Positions 1 to 7,568 of a stretch of DNA of 64,000 nucleotides are shown here, in pieces (positions within the stretch are counted from its first letter, which is position 1; every line of letters starts with the position of its first letter). This stretch comes from Weimeria sp002480925. GTDB taxonomy: Bacteria; Bacillota; Clostridia; Lachnospirales; Lachnospiraceae. Under the pieces are notes generated by a model. It worked only from the letters and a program-made list of their open reading frames with translations. It ran no database searches and was not told the origin of the DNA. The position numbers and the translations under genes were made by a program. The stretch is taken from contig NZ_JBQHVU010000005.1 in NCBI RefSeq assembly GCF_052064335.1, positions 62,001 to 126,000 on the forward strand, given 5' to 3'.

Positions 1-218
1 ATATCATTTATATCAACACCTTCAGCAGGACCATCTCTCATGCAACAAGAATAGGCTACATGGTTCTTCCTGAGAAAAAGGCGGCAGCGATGCTTGAAAG
101 GATAGGGTCATATTCCTGCTCTGTACCGGTGCTCGACCAGGAGGTGCTAAGAGAGCTTCTCGATTCAGGAGAGTTCGAGAGGCATATAAACAGGGTCAGG
201 AGAATACTAAAGAAATGA
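1..218 (+). CDS. C-terminal part of a MocR/PdxR-type regulator (5' end outside window)
   Basis: The reading frame is open from base 3 (the first codon is cut) to a TGA at 216-218. The 71 visible residues match the PLP-dependent aminotransferase-like domain of MocR-type GntR-family regulators: the block YINTFSRT followed by RIGYMVLP, where this family has 'GTFSK...RLGY', then the GEFERHINRVRRI segment. Family members usually run another 70-90 residues past this point, so the protein appears to end early. Whether the N-terminal winged helix is present cannot be seen. It could be a shortened active variant or a decaying gene. A promoter for the next gene starts 14 bases after the stop. Confidence 0.6.
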   Translation, partial: IIYINTFSRTISHATRIGYMVLPEKKAAAMLERIGSYSCSVPVLDQEVLRELLDSGEFERHINRVRRILKK

Positions 219-231
219 AAAGCGTTTTTTG

Positions 232-260
232 TTGAGTTCCACTGGTATCTAATGTATAAT
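232..260 (+). promoter_or_regulatory. Sigma-A-type promoter for xpaC-telA
   Basis: TTGAGT at 232-237 and a perfect TATAAT at 255-260, separated by 17 bases, lie just upstream of the xpaC start. The predicted transcript would have a short leader carrying the GGAGG site at 270-274. Confidence 0.65.
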
Positions 261-282
261 ATGCTCATTGGAGGAAACGGTA

Positions 283-1455
283 ATGGGTTTTAATGAGGAT
301 TTCGGACGGACCTGTGATCAGATAATAGACAGGGTAACAGACGCAGTAAAGAATGGAAACTATTCCAATCTTAGCTCAGATATCACAGATACTGTAAAGC
401 GCAATATGAGCTCTTCCGCCTACAGGCCATACAGACAGCCGCAGACGGCTAATCCTTATATAAGGAATAATACTATGCAGCAGGTGAACGAGTCAAAGCT
501 GCATTCGACCCCTTTCATGACAAGACCTGCTGACACATCAGCGCTTTCCGCGACTGCGGGACTTCTTCTTGGCTTTACAGTTGTGAATTTCATTGTCGTT
601 GCTGTCTTTATCATCCTGGCGCTGGTTTCCGGTATGGTTCCCTTTCTTGGAGGAGGGCTTAGGATCCTCTTTATAGTGGCAGCCTGTGTGTTCGGAGGCC
701 TCGGCGGAGTTTTTATCCATTTCCTGAGAAAGACTAACAGACAGAAGCAGGCCAGACTGATATTTAACCGATACAGACAGATACTCGGCAACAGCGAATA
801 TGCCTCGATCGATGATATTTCTGCAAGGGCGGGAGAACCCCATGAGAAGGTCATAGAGGATCTTAAGACCATGATGGGAGCAGACCTGCTTCCGGGGGCC
901 TCGGTTGATCCTGAGGAGACGACGCTTATTCTGTCGCAGTATGCCAGAGGACAGTACAAGGCTCTTTTATTTAACCAGTCACAGAAGGCTGAGGCAGAGA
1001 AGGGTCTTCCGGAGGAGGCTGTAGAGCTTTTAAGACAGGGCGATCAGTATATAGCCAGAATCCACAGGGCAAATGATCTGATTCCTGAGGAGGGTATGTC
1101 AGAAAAACTTGACGATCTTGAGGACATAATGAAAAAGATCTTTGCGGAGGTTCGCAGAAGCCCTGAGAAGAGAGATGATCTGCGCAGGCTGATGGATTAT
1201 TATCTGCCGACTACAATGAAGCTTGTGGATGCATATTCCCAGATGGAGACCAGGCCGCAGACCGATAATATCTCCTCGACAAAGCAGGAGATAGAGAATT
1301 CTCTCGATGTGATAAATGAGGCATGTCGCAAGCTGTTTGATACTATGTTTGAGGAGGAAAGCTGGGATATCAGTTCAGATATAAATGTGATGAAGACAAT
1401 GATGAAGCAGGACGGCCTTGTAGATGACGGGGCATTTGATACTGATAACAAGTAA
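283..1455 (+). CDS. XpaC-like membrane protein (5-bromo-4-chloroindolyl phosphate hydrolysis family)
   Basis: A 390-residue protein. A cytoplasmic-looking N-terminal stretch is followed by two adjacent hydrophobic segments (roughly residues 92-120 and 122-148), then a long charged, mostly helical cytoplasmic region. Members of this family (PF10112, named after Bacillus XpaC) typically sit next to telA, as here with 17 bases between the two. The true biochemical role is unknown; the name comes from an old hydrolysis phenotype. The ATG at 283 was chosen because GGAGG lies 8 bases upstream; an in-frame TTG at 268 has no ribosome site. The C-terminal part may act with TelA in envelope or toxic-compound tolerance, which is inference from pairing only. 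Confidence 0.75.
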   Translation: MGFNEDFGRTCDQIIDRVTDAVKNGNYSNLSSDITDTVKRNMSSSAYRPYRQPQTANPYIRNNTMQQVNESKLHSTPFMTRPADTSALSATAGLLLGFTVVNFIVVAVFIILALVSGMVPFLGGGLRILFIVAACVFGGLGGVFIHFLRKTNRQKQARLIFNRYRQILGNSEYASIDDISARAGEPHEKVIEDLKTMMGADLLPGASVDPEETTLILSQYARGQYKALLFNQSQKAEAEKGLPEEAVELLRQGDQYIARIHRANDLIPEEGMSEKLDDLEDIMKKIFAEVRRSPEKRDDLRRLMDYYLPTTMKLVDAYSQMETRPQTDNISSTKQEIENSLDVINEACRKLFDTMFEEESWDISSDINVMKTMMKQDGLVDDGAFDTDNK

Positions 1456-1472
1456 CAGAAAGGAAAAGGGCA

Positions 1473-2621
1473 ATGACGGAAACAAAGGAAGAAACAGGAT
1501 TCACACTTGAGTTTGAGGCAGCTCCGGAGGCACCGGATGTTACAGCCGGGAAGGGGGCGGAGGCTGTAAATGTGACAGAGGATATGACGAAGGAGGCAGC
1601 TCTTACTACAGAGGAGGAGAAGCAGGTTGATGCCTTTGTCGAGAAGATCGATATAACCAATACCTCGGCAGTAATGAATTACGGAGTGGGCACACAGAAG
1701 AAGCTTGCGGATTTCTCACAGAAGACTATCGATAATGTGAGGTCGAATGATGTCGGGGAGGTCGGGACCATGCTTTCAGACCTTGTGACCCAGCTCAAGG
1801 ATTTCGATGTCGATGACAATGAAAAGGGGATAAGGGCTTTCTTTAAAAAGCAGGCCAATAAGGTTACTGCCCTGAAGGCAAAGTATGCGACAGTCGAGAA
1901 GAATGTATCGACGATCGTAAAGGAGCTTGAGAAGCATCAGGTCACTCTCCTCAAGGATATCGATGTACTCGATCGTATGTATGATCTGAATCTCAACTAT
2001 TTCAAAGAGCTTACCATGTATATAATAGCGGGAAAGAAAAAGCTGGAGCAGGTCAGGGCAGGGGAGCTTAAGGAGCTTCAGGATAAGGCTGCAGCGACAG
2101 GACTTCCTGAGGATGCACAGAGGGCCAAGGACCTTGCTGACAAGTGCAACCGTTTCGAAAAGAAGATATATGATCTGGAGCTTTCAAGGACGATAGCTCT
2201 TCAGACCGGACCTCAGATCAGGGTAGTGCAGACTGCCGATACGGAGATGGCAGAGAAGATCTCGTCCACCATTGTGAATACTATACCGCTCTGGAAGAAC
2301 CAGATGGTGATCGCTCTGGGAATTGAGCATTCGACTCAGGCCGCAAAGGCAGAAAACGAGGTCAACAACATGACAAATGAGCTGCTCAAGAAGAATGCCG
2401 ACAAGCTTCATGTGGCTGCGGCAGCCTCAGCCAGGGAGGCCGAGCGTGGAATAGTAGACATAGAAACTCTCCGCCATACCAATCAGGAGCTTATCTCTAC
2501 TATTGATGATGTGATAAATATACAGAGGGATGGGGCAGAAAAACGCCATGCCGCCGAGGCAGAGCTTTCTGACCTTGAGGGACAGCTCAAACAGAAGCTT
2601 CTTGAGGCTTCAAAAGGCTGA
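1473..2621 (+). CDS. telA: TelA-family toxic anion resistance protein
   Basis: A 382-residue soluble, strongly helical and acidic protein with no membrane segments. The central KQVDAFVEKIDITNTSAVMN region followed by the VGTMLSDLVTQLKDFD block is typical of the TelA/KlaA family (PF05816), and length fits (about 350-400). The family is linked to tellurite and other toxic anion tolerance, but its usual chromosomal role in Firmicutes is unclear. It is co-transcribed with the XpaC-like gene upstream, and an AGAAAGGA site precedes the ATG. The stop codon overlaps the first base of an 18-base palindrome belonging to the ldh upstream region. Confidence 0.85.
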   Translation: MTETKEETGFTLEFEAAPEAPDVTAGKGAEAVNVTEDMTKEAALTTEEEKQVDAFVEKIDITNTSAVMNYGVGTQKKLADFSQKTIDNVRSNDVGEVGTMLSDLVTQLKDFDVDDNEKGIRAFFKKQANKVTALKAKYATVEKNVSTIVKELEKHQVTLLKDIDVLDRMYDLNLNYFKELTMYIIAGKKKLEQVRAGELKELQDKAAATGLPEDAQRAKDLADKCNRFEKKIYDLELSRTIALQTGPQIRVVQTADTEMAEKISSTIVNTIPLWKNQMVIALGIEHSTQAAKAENEVNNMTNELLKKNADKLHVAAAASAREAERGIVDIETLRHTNQELISTIDDVINIQRDGAEKRHAAEAELSDLEGQLKQKLLEASKG

Positions 2622-2638
2622 TGTTGTAAATACAACAT
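2621..2638. promoter_or_regulatory. Perfect palindrome, candidate operator of ldh
   Basis: ATGTTGTA-AA-TACAACAT is an exact 8-2-8 inverted repeat. It begins on the last base of the telA stop and overlaps the predicted -35 of the ldh promoter, a place where a repressor would block initiation. The TTGT...ACAA half-sites resemble GntR-family operators more than the longer-spaced Rex site. The regulator is unknown. Confidence 0.45.
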
Positions 2639-2664
2639 ACAATAATGCCCCAGGGGAGTATACT
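2636..2664 (+). promoter_or_regulatory. Predicted promoter of ldh
   Basis: CATACA (2636-2641) and TATACT (2659-2664) with 17-base spacing. The -35 is weak (3 of 6 matches), so activity may depend on a factor bound at the overlapping palindrome. Confidence 0.4.
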
Positions 2665-2686
2665 GTAGCCGTAGTTTAAAAGAAAA

Positions 2687-2720
2687 GCAGCAAAGGCTGC
2701 CTTAGTATCAGATAAGGAGG
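2687..2720 (+). promoter_or_regulatory. Leader hairpin plus shared TAGTATCAG motif ahead of ldh
   Basis: GCAGC-AAAG-GCTGC forms a small hairpin at 2687-2700, followed at once by CTTAGTATCAGA and the AAGGAGG ribosome site. The same arrangement (hairpin, then CTAGTATCAGA, then a ribosome site) precedes the thioesterase gene at 10284-10315. Its role is unknown. Confidence 0.4.
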
Positions 2721-2727
2721 TTCTGAA

Positions 2728-3675
2728 ATGGGTGTTCATATGAGAAAGGCCGCTATGATCGGCTGTGGATTTGTAGGAAGCGCAAGCGTTTATTCGCTTA
2801 TGCAGGCTGCTGTTTTTTCGGAGATAGTTCTTATCGATGCAAATAAGGACAAGGCAGAGGGTGAGGCGCTTGATATAAGCCATGGCCTGCCTTTTGCAAA
2901 GCCTATGGATATATATGCCGGGGATTATCCTGATCTTGCTGACGCCGGAGTCATAATTATAAGTGCCGGAGCAGCCCAGAAGCCAGGTGAGACGAGGCTT
3001 GATCTGGTAAAGAAGAATACAGCTATTTTCAAATCCATTATCCCTGAGATAGTCAGATACAATAAGGACGCAATAATGATAGTCGTTGCAAATCCTGTGG
3101 ATATCCTGACTCAGGTTGCCCTTAAGCTTTCAGGCTATCCGAAGAACAGGGTATTCGGCAGCGGTACCACCCTTGATTCGGCAAGGTTCAAGTATCTCCT
3201 GGGCCAGCATCTGGATGTGGACAGCAGGTCGATCCATGCATTTATAATAGGTGAGCATGGTGATTCGGAGATCGCTGCATGGTCGTCTGCAAATGTATCA
3301 GGAGTTCCGATCCACAAGTTCTGCGAGATGAGAGGCTATACCGATCACGATGCTGAGACGGCCCGCATAGCTGAGGAGGTCAAGAATTCTGCTTATGAAA
3401 TCATCCAGAAAAAAGGCGCGACTTACTACGGTATCGGAATGAGCGTCCGCAGGATCTGCGAGGCAGTGGTAAGGGATGAGAAGTCGATCCTTCCTGTTTC
3501 TTCATATATAGAAGGAAAGTATGGTCTTGACGGTGTATGCCTGTCCATGCCTGCGATAGTAGGCTCTGACGGTGTAGACAGCCTTATTCCATATGAGCTT
3601 TCGGATGAAGAACTAAAGGAGCTCCATAAATCAGCAGAGACACTGAAGGAGGTCATGGATAGCCTTGACCTCTGA
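2728..3675 (+). CDS. ldh: L-lactate dehydrogenase
   Basis: A 315-residue NAD-dependent cytoplasmic enzyme reducing pyruvate to L-lactate and regenerating NAD+ during fermentation. The N-terminal Rossmann motif GCGFVG is at residues 12-17. Further landmarks are the substrate-loop arginine in GETRLDL, the NPVD strand, the LDSARF arginine, and the catalytic histidine in GEHGDSE, all intact. Length is standard. The ATG was chosen for the AAGGAGG 7 bases upstream; the internal Met5 lacks spacing. It lies alone between telA and pta, with its own promoter and an operator-like palindrome. A malate dehydrogenase assignment is less likely given the GETRLDL loop and GEHGDSE block. Confidence 0.9.
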   Translation: MGVHMRKAAMIGCGFVGSASVYSLMQAAVFSEIVLIDANKDKAEGEALDISHGLPFAKPMDIYAGDYPDLADAGVIIISAGAAQKPGETRLDLVKKNTAIFKSIIPEIVRYNKDAIMIVVANPVDILTQVALKLSGYPKNRVFGSGTTLDSARFKYLLGQHLDVDSRSIHAFIIGEHGDSEIAAWSSANVSGVPIHKFCEMRGYTDHDAETARIAEEVKNSAYEIIQKKGATYYGIGMSVRRICEAVVRDEKSILPVSSYIEGKYGLDGVCLSMPAIVGSDGVDSLIPYELSDEELKELHKSAETLKEVMDSLDL

Positions 3676-3754
3676 TAGACAGAGCAGATAAGCCGCCTGT
3701 ATACTTTGTACTTCACATAGTACTTTCAAAATGTCTTAAGTGGTGTTAATATAT

Positions 3755-3780
3755 AGTTGTCTGACGTGCGTTAGGCAACT
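3755..3780 (+). other. 11-bp hairpin in the ldh-pta gap
   Basis: AGTTGTCTGAC pairs with GTTAGGCAACT (two G-U pairs) around a GTGC loop. No T-run follows, so it is more likely a leader structure of pta or an RNA-stabilising end of ldh than a terminator. Confidence 0.4.
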
Positions 3781-3809
3781 ATAACAATTCTGTAAAAGGA
3801 GACATATAA

Positions 3810-4796
3810 ATGGAATTCGGTTTTGGTGGTATGATCGAGAGGCTCAAGAAGGAGCCTAAGTCTATAGTTTACACTGAGGGTACTGATCCAAGGATACTTG
3901 AGGCTGCCTCAAGGCTTCTTGCTTCAAACTTCCTTTCACCTATCCTGCTTGGAAATCCTGAGGAGATAGAGAAGGCAGCAGAGGACAACGGTTTTAATAT
4001 CCGAGGAGCCAGGATAATCGATCCTGCCAACTATGAGAGATTCGATGAGATGGTCGATCTGTTCTGCGAGCTTCGTAAGAAAAAGGGAGTGACACCAGAC
4101 CAGGCAAAGGAGATCCTTAAGGGGTCCAACTATTTCGGGACCATGCTTGTAAAGATGGGAGAGGCTGACTGCCTTCTCGGTGGTGCCACCTATTCTACAG
4201 CTGATACAGTCCGTCCGGCTCTTCAGCTTATTAAGACAAAGCCAGGCAACAGCATAGTAAGTTCTGTTTTCATCCTTGTCCGTCCTTCTGCAACAGGAGA
4301 GAATGAGGTGCTTGCCTTCGCAGACTGCGCAATCAATATCAAGCCTTCAGAGGATGATCTGGTAGAGATCGCTGGGGAGGCTGCTAACTGTGCAAGAATC
4401 TTTGGTGTAGATCCTAAGGTCGCTTTCCTTTCATACTCAACCCTCGGTTCAGGAAAGGGAGAGGATGTTGACAAGATGAGAAATGCCGCTGCAAAGGCAA
4501 AGGCAAAGTATCCTGATCTGCCTATCTCGGGAGAGCTTCAGTTTGATGCTGCCGTTGCTCCTAGGGTAGCAAAGACAAAGTGTCCTGGAGATCCTGTTGC
4601 CGGACATGCGAATACCTTTATCTTCCCTGATATCAATGCAGGAAACATAGGCTACAAGATCGCTCAGCGTCTTGGTAATTTCGATGCATATGGACCTATA
4701 CTCTTAGGACTTAACGCTTCGATCAATGATCTTTCAAGAGGCTGCAACGGACTTGAGGTTTATTCAATGTCGATAATCACAGCTGCACTTGCATAA
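3810..4796 (+). CDS. pta: Phosphate acetyltransferase
   Basis: A 328-residue short-form Pta interconverting acetyl-CoA and acetyl phosphate in the cytoplasm, the step before ATP formation by acetate kinase. The N-terminus has IVYTEGTDPRILEAA, and the core includes LGGATYSTADTVRPALQ and VAFLSYSTLGSGKGED, which are diagnostic of the PTA_PTB family. The FDAAVAP and AGHANTFIFPDINAGNI segments near the C-terminus separate it from phosphate butyryltransferase. No N-terminal DRTGG/AAA extension is present. An AAAAGGAGA site precedes the ATG. An ackA partner is not adjacent in this window. A strong hairpin terminator follows. Confidence 0.93.
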   Translation: MEFGFGGMIERLKKEPKSIVYTEGTDPRILEAASRLLASNFLSPILLGNPEEIEKAAEDNGFNIRGARIIDPANYERFDEMVDLFCELRKKKGVTPDQAKEILKGSNYFGTMLVKMGEADCLLGGATYSTADTVRPALQLIKTKPGNSIVSSVFILVRPSATGENEVLAFADCAINIKPSEDDLVEIAGEAANCARIFGVDPKVAFLSYSTLGSGKGEDVDKMRNAAAKAKAKYPDLPISGELQFDAAVAPRVAKTKCPGDPVAGHANTFIFPDINAGNIGYKIAQRLGNFDAYGPILLGLNASINDLSRGCNGLEVYSMSIITAALA

Positions 4797-4805
4797 GACA
4801 AAATA

Positions 4806-4842
4806 AAGGATGGAAGGCTTTTGCCTCCATCCTTTTTCTTTT
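4806..4842. terminator. Bidirectional terminator between pta and the rhodanese-TtcA gene
   Basis: AAAGGATGG(A)AGGC pairs with GCCTCCATCCTTT across a TTTT loop and is followed by a T-rich run on the plus strand. The minus-strand copy is also followed by T residues, so it can end both convergent transcripts. Confidence 0.75.
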
Positions 4843-5974
4843 AATAATCTTCGGTAAAGAAATGTTTTACCCCATCCTTTTTATAGGCTATTACAGTTGA
4901 CAGATTTACATTTTCCACACTCTTGAATATATTTTTCTCAACGTTGGGATTGACCCTTTTTAGCTCGCGGATAAGCTGCTTTATCTCCATTCTCTTTGAA
5001 TTGGTATGTCCCTCAGGATCGATAGAGGAACAGGTATCGGTGAAATGGCAGGCGCACTGAATAAAGTGAAGCCCGTTGCTGTCACGCCATAGCTTGATGT
5101 CATCCTCGCGTATGAGATAGAGGGGCCTTATAAGCTCCATGCCTGGGAAATTGGTAGAATGAAGCTTGGGCATCATCGTCTGCATCTGGGCGCCGTAGAG
5201 CATGCCCATAAGGATGGTTTCGATCACATCATCATAGTGGTGGCCGAGAGCTATCTTATTGCAGCCAAGCTCCCTTGCTTTGGCATACAGATGGCCTCTG
5301 CGCATCCTTGCACACAGATAGCAGGGATTCTTTGGTACTGTGTCAACTATATCAAATATATCCGAATCAAACATAGTGAGAGGGACATCGAGAAGTCTGG
5401 CGTTTTCCTCGATTACTGCCAGATTGGTCTCGTTGTATCCCGGGTTCATACAGATGAAGGTCAGGTCAAAGTCGAACTTATGGTGGCGCTTTATTTCCTG
5501 AAAAAGCTTTGCCATAAGAAAGGAATCCTTCCCGCCCGATACACAGACAGCCACATGGTCGCCGGGTGAAAGCAGCTCGTATGTATTAAGAGCCTTTGCG
5601 AATTTTGAAAAAATACGCTTGTGATAGGTTTTCCTGATGCTTTCCTCGACCTGTTTTTTCTTTGATTCGCAGTGCTTTATATCAAAAACTACCCATGAGG
5701 AGTAGCCTCCGGCAAGTGAATAGGCCTCTACCCCGATTTCTCTTAGCCTTATTACAGGCCAGGCAGTAAGCTGTCCGCTCATGCAGTATAATATCACAGG
5801 AAGACCGCTAGTCTTCCATTCTGCAGCATGGCTTATAAGTTCATTCTCATCGATATGGATTGCGCCCGGTATCATGCCATAGCTTCTGGCACTGTCATTT
5901 CTAATATCCACGAGTATATAGGACGACAGCCGCTTCTGTGACATCTGGTCTGGAGATATTTCATAATCATTCAT
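4841..5974 (-). CDS. Rhodanese domain fused to a TtcA-like tRNA thiolation enzyme
   Basis: A 377-residue fusion. Residues 1-105 form a rhodanese domain with a CMSGQLT active-site loop (Cys64). The rest is an ATP-pyrophosphatase of the TtcA/TtuA class with PP-loop SGGKDS (146-151), a Cys-x2-Cys pair (217, 220) and further Cys at 305/307 that could hold an Fe-S cluster. Such enzymes activate a tRNA base with ATP and insert sulfur, for example 2-thiocytidine-32. The rhodanese part would supply persulfide sulfur. The ATG at 5974 was preferred because AGAGGTG sits upstream; it overlaps the end of tcdA by 8 bases. The exact target nucleoside is inferred, not shown. Confidence 0.8.
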   Translation of the reverse strand: MNDYEISPDQMSQKRLSSYILVDIRNDSARSYGMIPGAIHIDENELISHAAEWKTSGLPVILYCMSGQLTAWPVIRLREIGVEAYSLAGGYSSWVVFDIKHCESKKKQVEESIRKTYHKRIFSKFAKALNTYELLSPGDHVAVCVSGGKDSFLMAKLFQEIKRHHKFDFDLTFICMNPGYNETNLAVIEENARLLDVPLTMFDSDIFDIVDTVPKNPCYLCARMRRGHLYAKARELGCNKIALGHHYDDVIETILMGMLYGAQMQTMMPKLHSTNFPGMELIRPLYLIREDDIKLWRDSNGLHFIQCACHFTDTCSSIDPEGHTNSKRMEIKQLIRELKRVNPNVEKNIFKSVENVNLSTVIAYKKDGVKHFFTEDY

Positions 5975-6851
5975 CCTGATCACCTCTGTATGCATCAGGG
6001 CCATTAAGAGCCTTTTGCCTCAGGGCTCTTCCTGCCCGGATCAGCTCGCGGTTCTTAAGCTTTTTCTTCAGGTCAGCCTCTTCTCTTGCCCTGTGGTCAA
6101 AGCCTATAAGGTCGGTCGTAACTTTTGATGCTATAAGAAGGCCGGCTGCAGGAGGAACAAAGGGAGATGAGGCTGGGATAGAGCGTCTGTCATTACAGGA
6201 CCTGGGTGAATTAGGAGGGCAGACGCAGTGACTCCTGCAGCTTATAGCATCATCCTCAATAGGAGACAGGGCTGTTTCTGTAGAAAAAAGGACCGTGCAT
6301 TTTCTTATCCCGCGTTTTTTAAGCTCTCTTCTCATGACTCTGGCAAGTGGATCCTTTTCAGTCCTTGATATATCAGTTATTCTGAGTGCCTGCGGATCAA
6401 TCCGGTTGCCGCAGCCCATACATGAAATCACAGGAACTCCTGCCTCTTTGGCCTTTTCTATGATAAGCAGCTTGGCGGTCACGGTATCGACCGCGTCTAT
6501 ACAATAGTCGTAGCTGGTGAAGTCAAATCCGTCACATGTTTCAGGCAGAAAAAAGGTCTTGTGGGTCCTTACCTCTGCATGGGGATTTATCATACCTATC
6601 CTCTCAGCCCCGGCCTCGACCTTGGCCTGACCTATGTTTTTTATCGTTGCAAGTATCTGCCTATTTATATTGGTAAGACAGACCACATCATCGTCTATAA
6701 GATCGAAGTGTCCGATACCGGCCCTGGCCAGGGCCTCCAGGACATAGCCGCCGACTCCTCCGATCCCGAAGATCGCGACAGTTTTGTTCTTTAATGTATC
6801 CATTGCCTCTGCTCCGAGAAGCATCTGGGTTCTTGAAAACTGGTTTTGCAT
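5967..6851 (-). CDS. tcdA: tRNA threonylcarbamoyladenosine dehydratase (TcdA/CsdL, ThiF fold)
   Basis: A 294-residue E1-like enzyme of the ThiF/MoeB superfamily. The nucleotide-binding motif GIGGVGGY is near residue 31, followed by LIDDDVVCLTNINRQ, which places the adenylating Arg/Gln residues, and the MGCGNRIDP segment characteristic of TcdA. It cyclises t6A37 to ct6A in tRNAs decoding ANN codons, using ATP. The central CRSHCVCPPNS stretch has several Cys that may bind metal. An AAAGGA site precedes the ATG, one base after the yigZ stop. In E. coli TcdA cooperates with a cysteine desulfurase/sulfur acceptor pair; here a rhodanese fusion is its neighbour. Confidence 0.88.
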   Translation of the reverse strand: MQNQFSRTQMLLGAEAMDTLKNKTVAIFGIGGVGGYVLEALARAGIGHFDLIDDDVVCLTNINRQILATIKNIGQAKVEAGAERIGMINPHAEVRTHKTFFLPETCDGFDFTSYDYCIDAVDTVTAKLLIIEKAKEAGVPVISCMGCGNRIDPQALRITDISRTEKDPLARVMRRELKKRGIRKCTVLFSTETALSPIEDDAISCRSHCVCPPNSPRSCNDRRSIPASSPFVPPAAGLLIASKVTTDLIGFDHRAREEADLKKKLKNRELIRAGRALRQKALNGPDAYRGDQDE

Positions 6852-6852
6852 T

Positions 6853-7500
6853 TTATCCTTTCCTTTGACCAGTGACAGGTATTATCCTGCCATCTGAAAT
6901 ACCATATTCTGTTTCTGCTCCCCAGTCCAGCACAGCTCTGCCGGAGGTCATATCATTAAGCTCCTTCTCTATCTGGTCATGGCTTTCTGAAGGGATCATC
7001 AGTCGGATCCTGACATTGGCACCGTAATCAGTTGCGGTAGGGATCAGATGATTTTCATTCAGGAAGAAATCAACCCTGCCATAGTCATTGTAATCCATAG
7101 TCACAGAAAGAGGAAAGCCCCATGCAATGCTAATAAGCCCTGCATCCCTGATTGCTTCCTGGCCTGCGCTTGTATAGGCCCTGATCAGGCCTCCAACTCC
7201 AAGAAGGATACCACCGAAATAACGGACCACTGCAATCAGGCAGTGGTCGAGCTCTTCATGCTCAATCAGATCAGCAATAGGGCGACCGGCAGATCCCTGA
7301 GGCTCACCGTCATCAGATGACTTTATGACAGAGCCTATCCTGTAGGCATAGCAGACGTGTCTTGCGTCATAATGCTTTTTTTTTAGAGCTGCGATCGCCT
7401 CAGCGGCTTCAGATACACTGTCGGCCGGGATGACATATCCCAGGAATCTGGATTTCTTTTCGGTTATGGTAGAAGTGCCTTCTTTAAGGATCCTTTGCAT
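6853..7500 (-). CDS. yigZ: YigZ/IMPACT family protein
   Basis: A 215-residue cytoplasmic protein with the UPF0029 signature: KSRFLGYV near the N-terminus, HVCYAYRIG, SDDGEPQGSAGRPI, and VVRYFGGILLGVGGLIRAY. The C-terminal part has the DUF1949-type ferredoxin-like fold expected for YigZ. The family includes the eukaryotic Gcn2 regulator IMPACT; the bacterial role is not established but a nucleic-acid or ribosome link is suspected. It is the first gene of the minus-strand tRNA-modification operon, read from a promoter that diverges from the penicillin-binding protein gene. GGAG lies before the start. Confidence 0.88.
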   Translation of the reverse strand: MQRILKEGTSTITEKKSRFLGYVIPADSVSEAAEAIAALKKKHYDARHVCYAYRIGSVIKSSDDGEPQGSAGRPIADLIEHEELDHCLIAVVRYFGGILLGVGGLIRAYTSAGQEAIRDAGLISIAWGFPLSVTMDYNDYGRVDFFLNENHLIPTATDYGANVRIRLMIPSESHDQIEKELNDMTSGRAVLDWGAETEYGISDGRIIPVTGQRKG

Positions 7501-7536
7501 AGCATCTCCATATCTTTTTGGAATTTACGACTCTTT

Positions 7537-7565
7537 ATTATACAGGAAAATTCTGATATAATAAA
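7537..7565 (-). promoter_or_regulatory. Promoter of yigZ-tcdA-ttcA operon
   Basis: On the minus strand a perfect TATAAT (7542-7537), preceded by TG, has a TTTATT -35 (7565-7560) at 17 bases. It overlaps back-to-back with the plus-strand promoter, so the two may compete. Confidence 0.55.
7554..7562 (+). promoter_or_regulatory. Extended -10 promoter abutting the PBP start codon
   Basis: TGATATAAT is a perfect extended -10 element (TGnTATAAT). It ends 7 bases before the ATG at 7569, so the predicted start of transcription falls on or next to the start codon. No ribosome binding site is present between them. Confidence 0.55.
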
Positions 7566-7568
7566 GAC

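Noticed and set aside
2621..2638. Rex operator upstream of ldh
   Set aside because: The dyad has TTGT and ACAA cores only 4 bases apart, whereas Rex sites (TTGTTAAnnnnTTAACAA type) need about 10; a different regulator is more likely.
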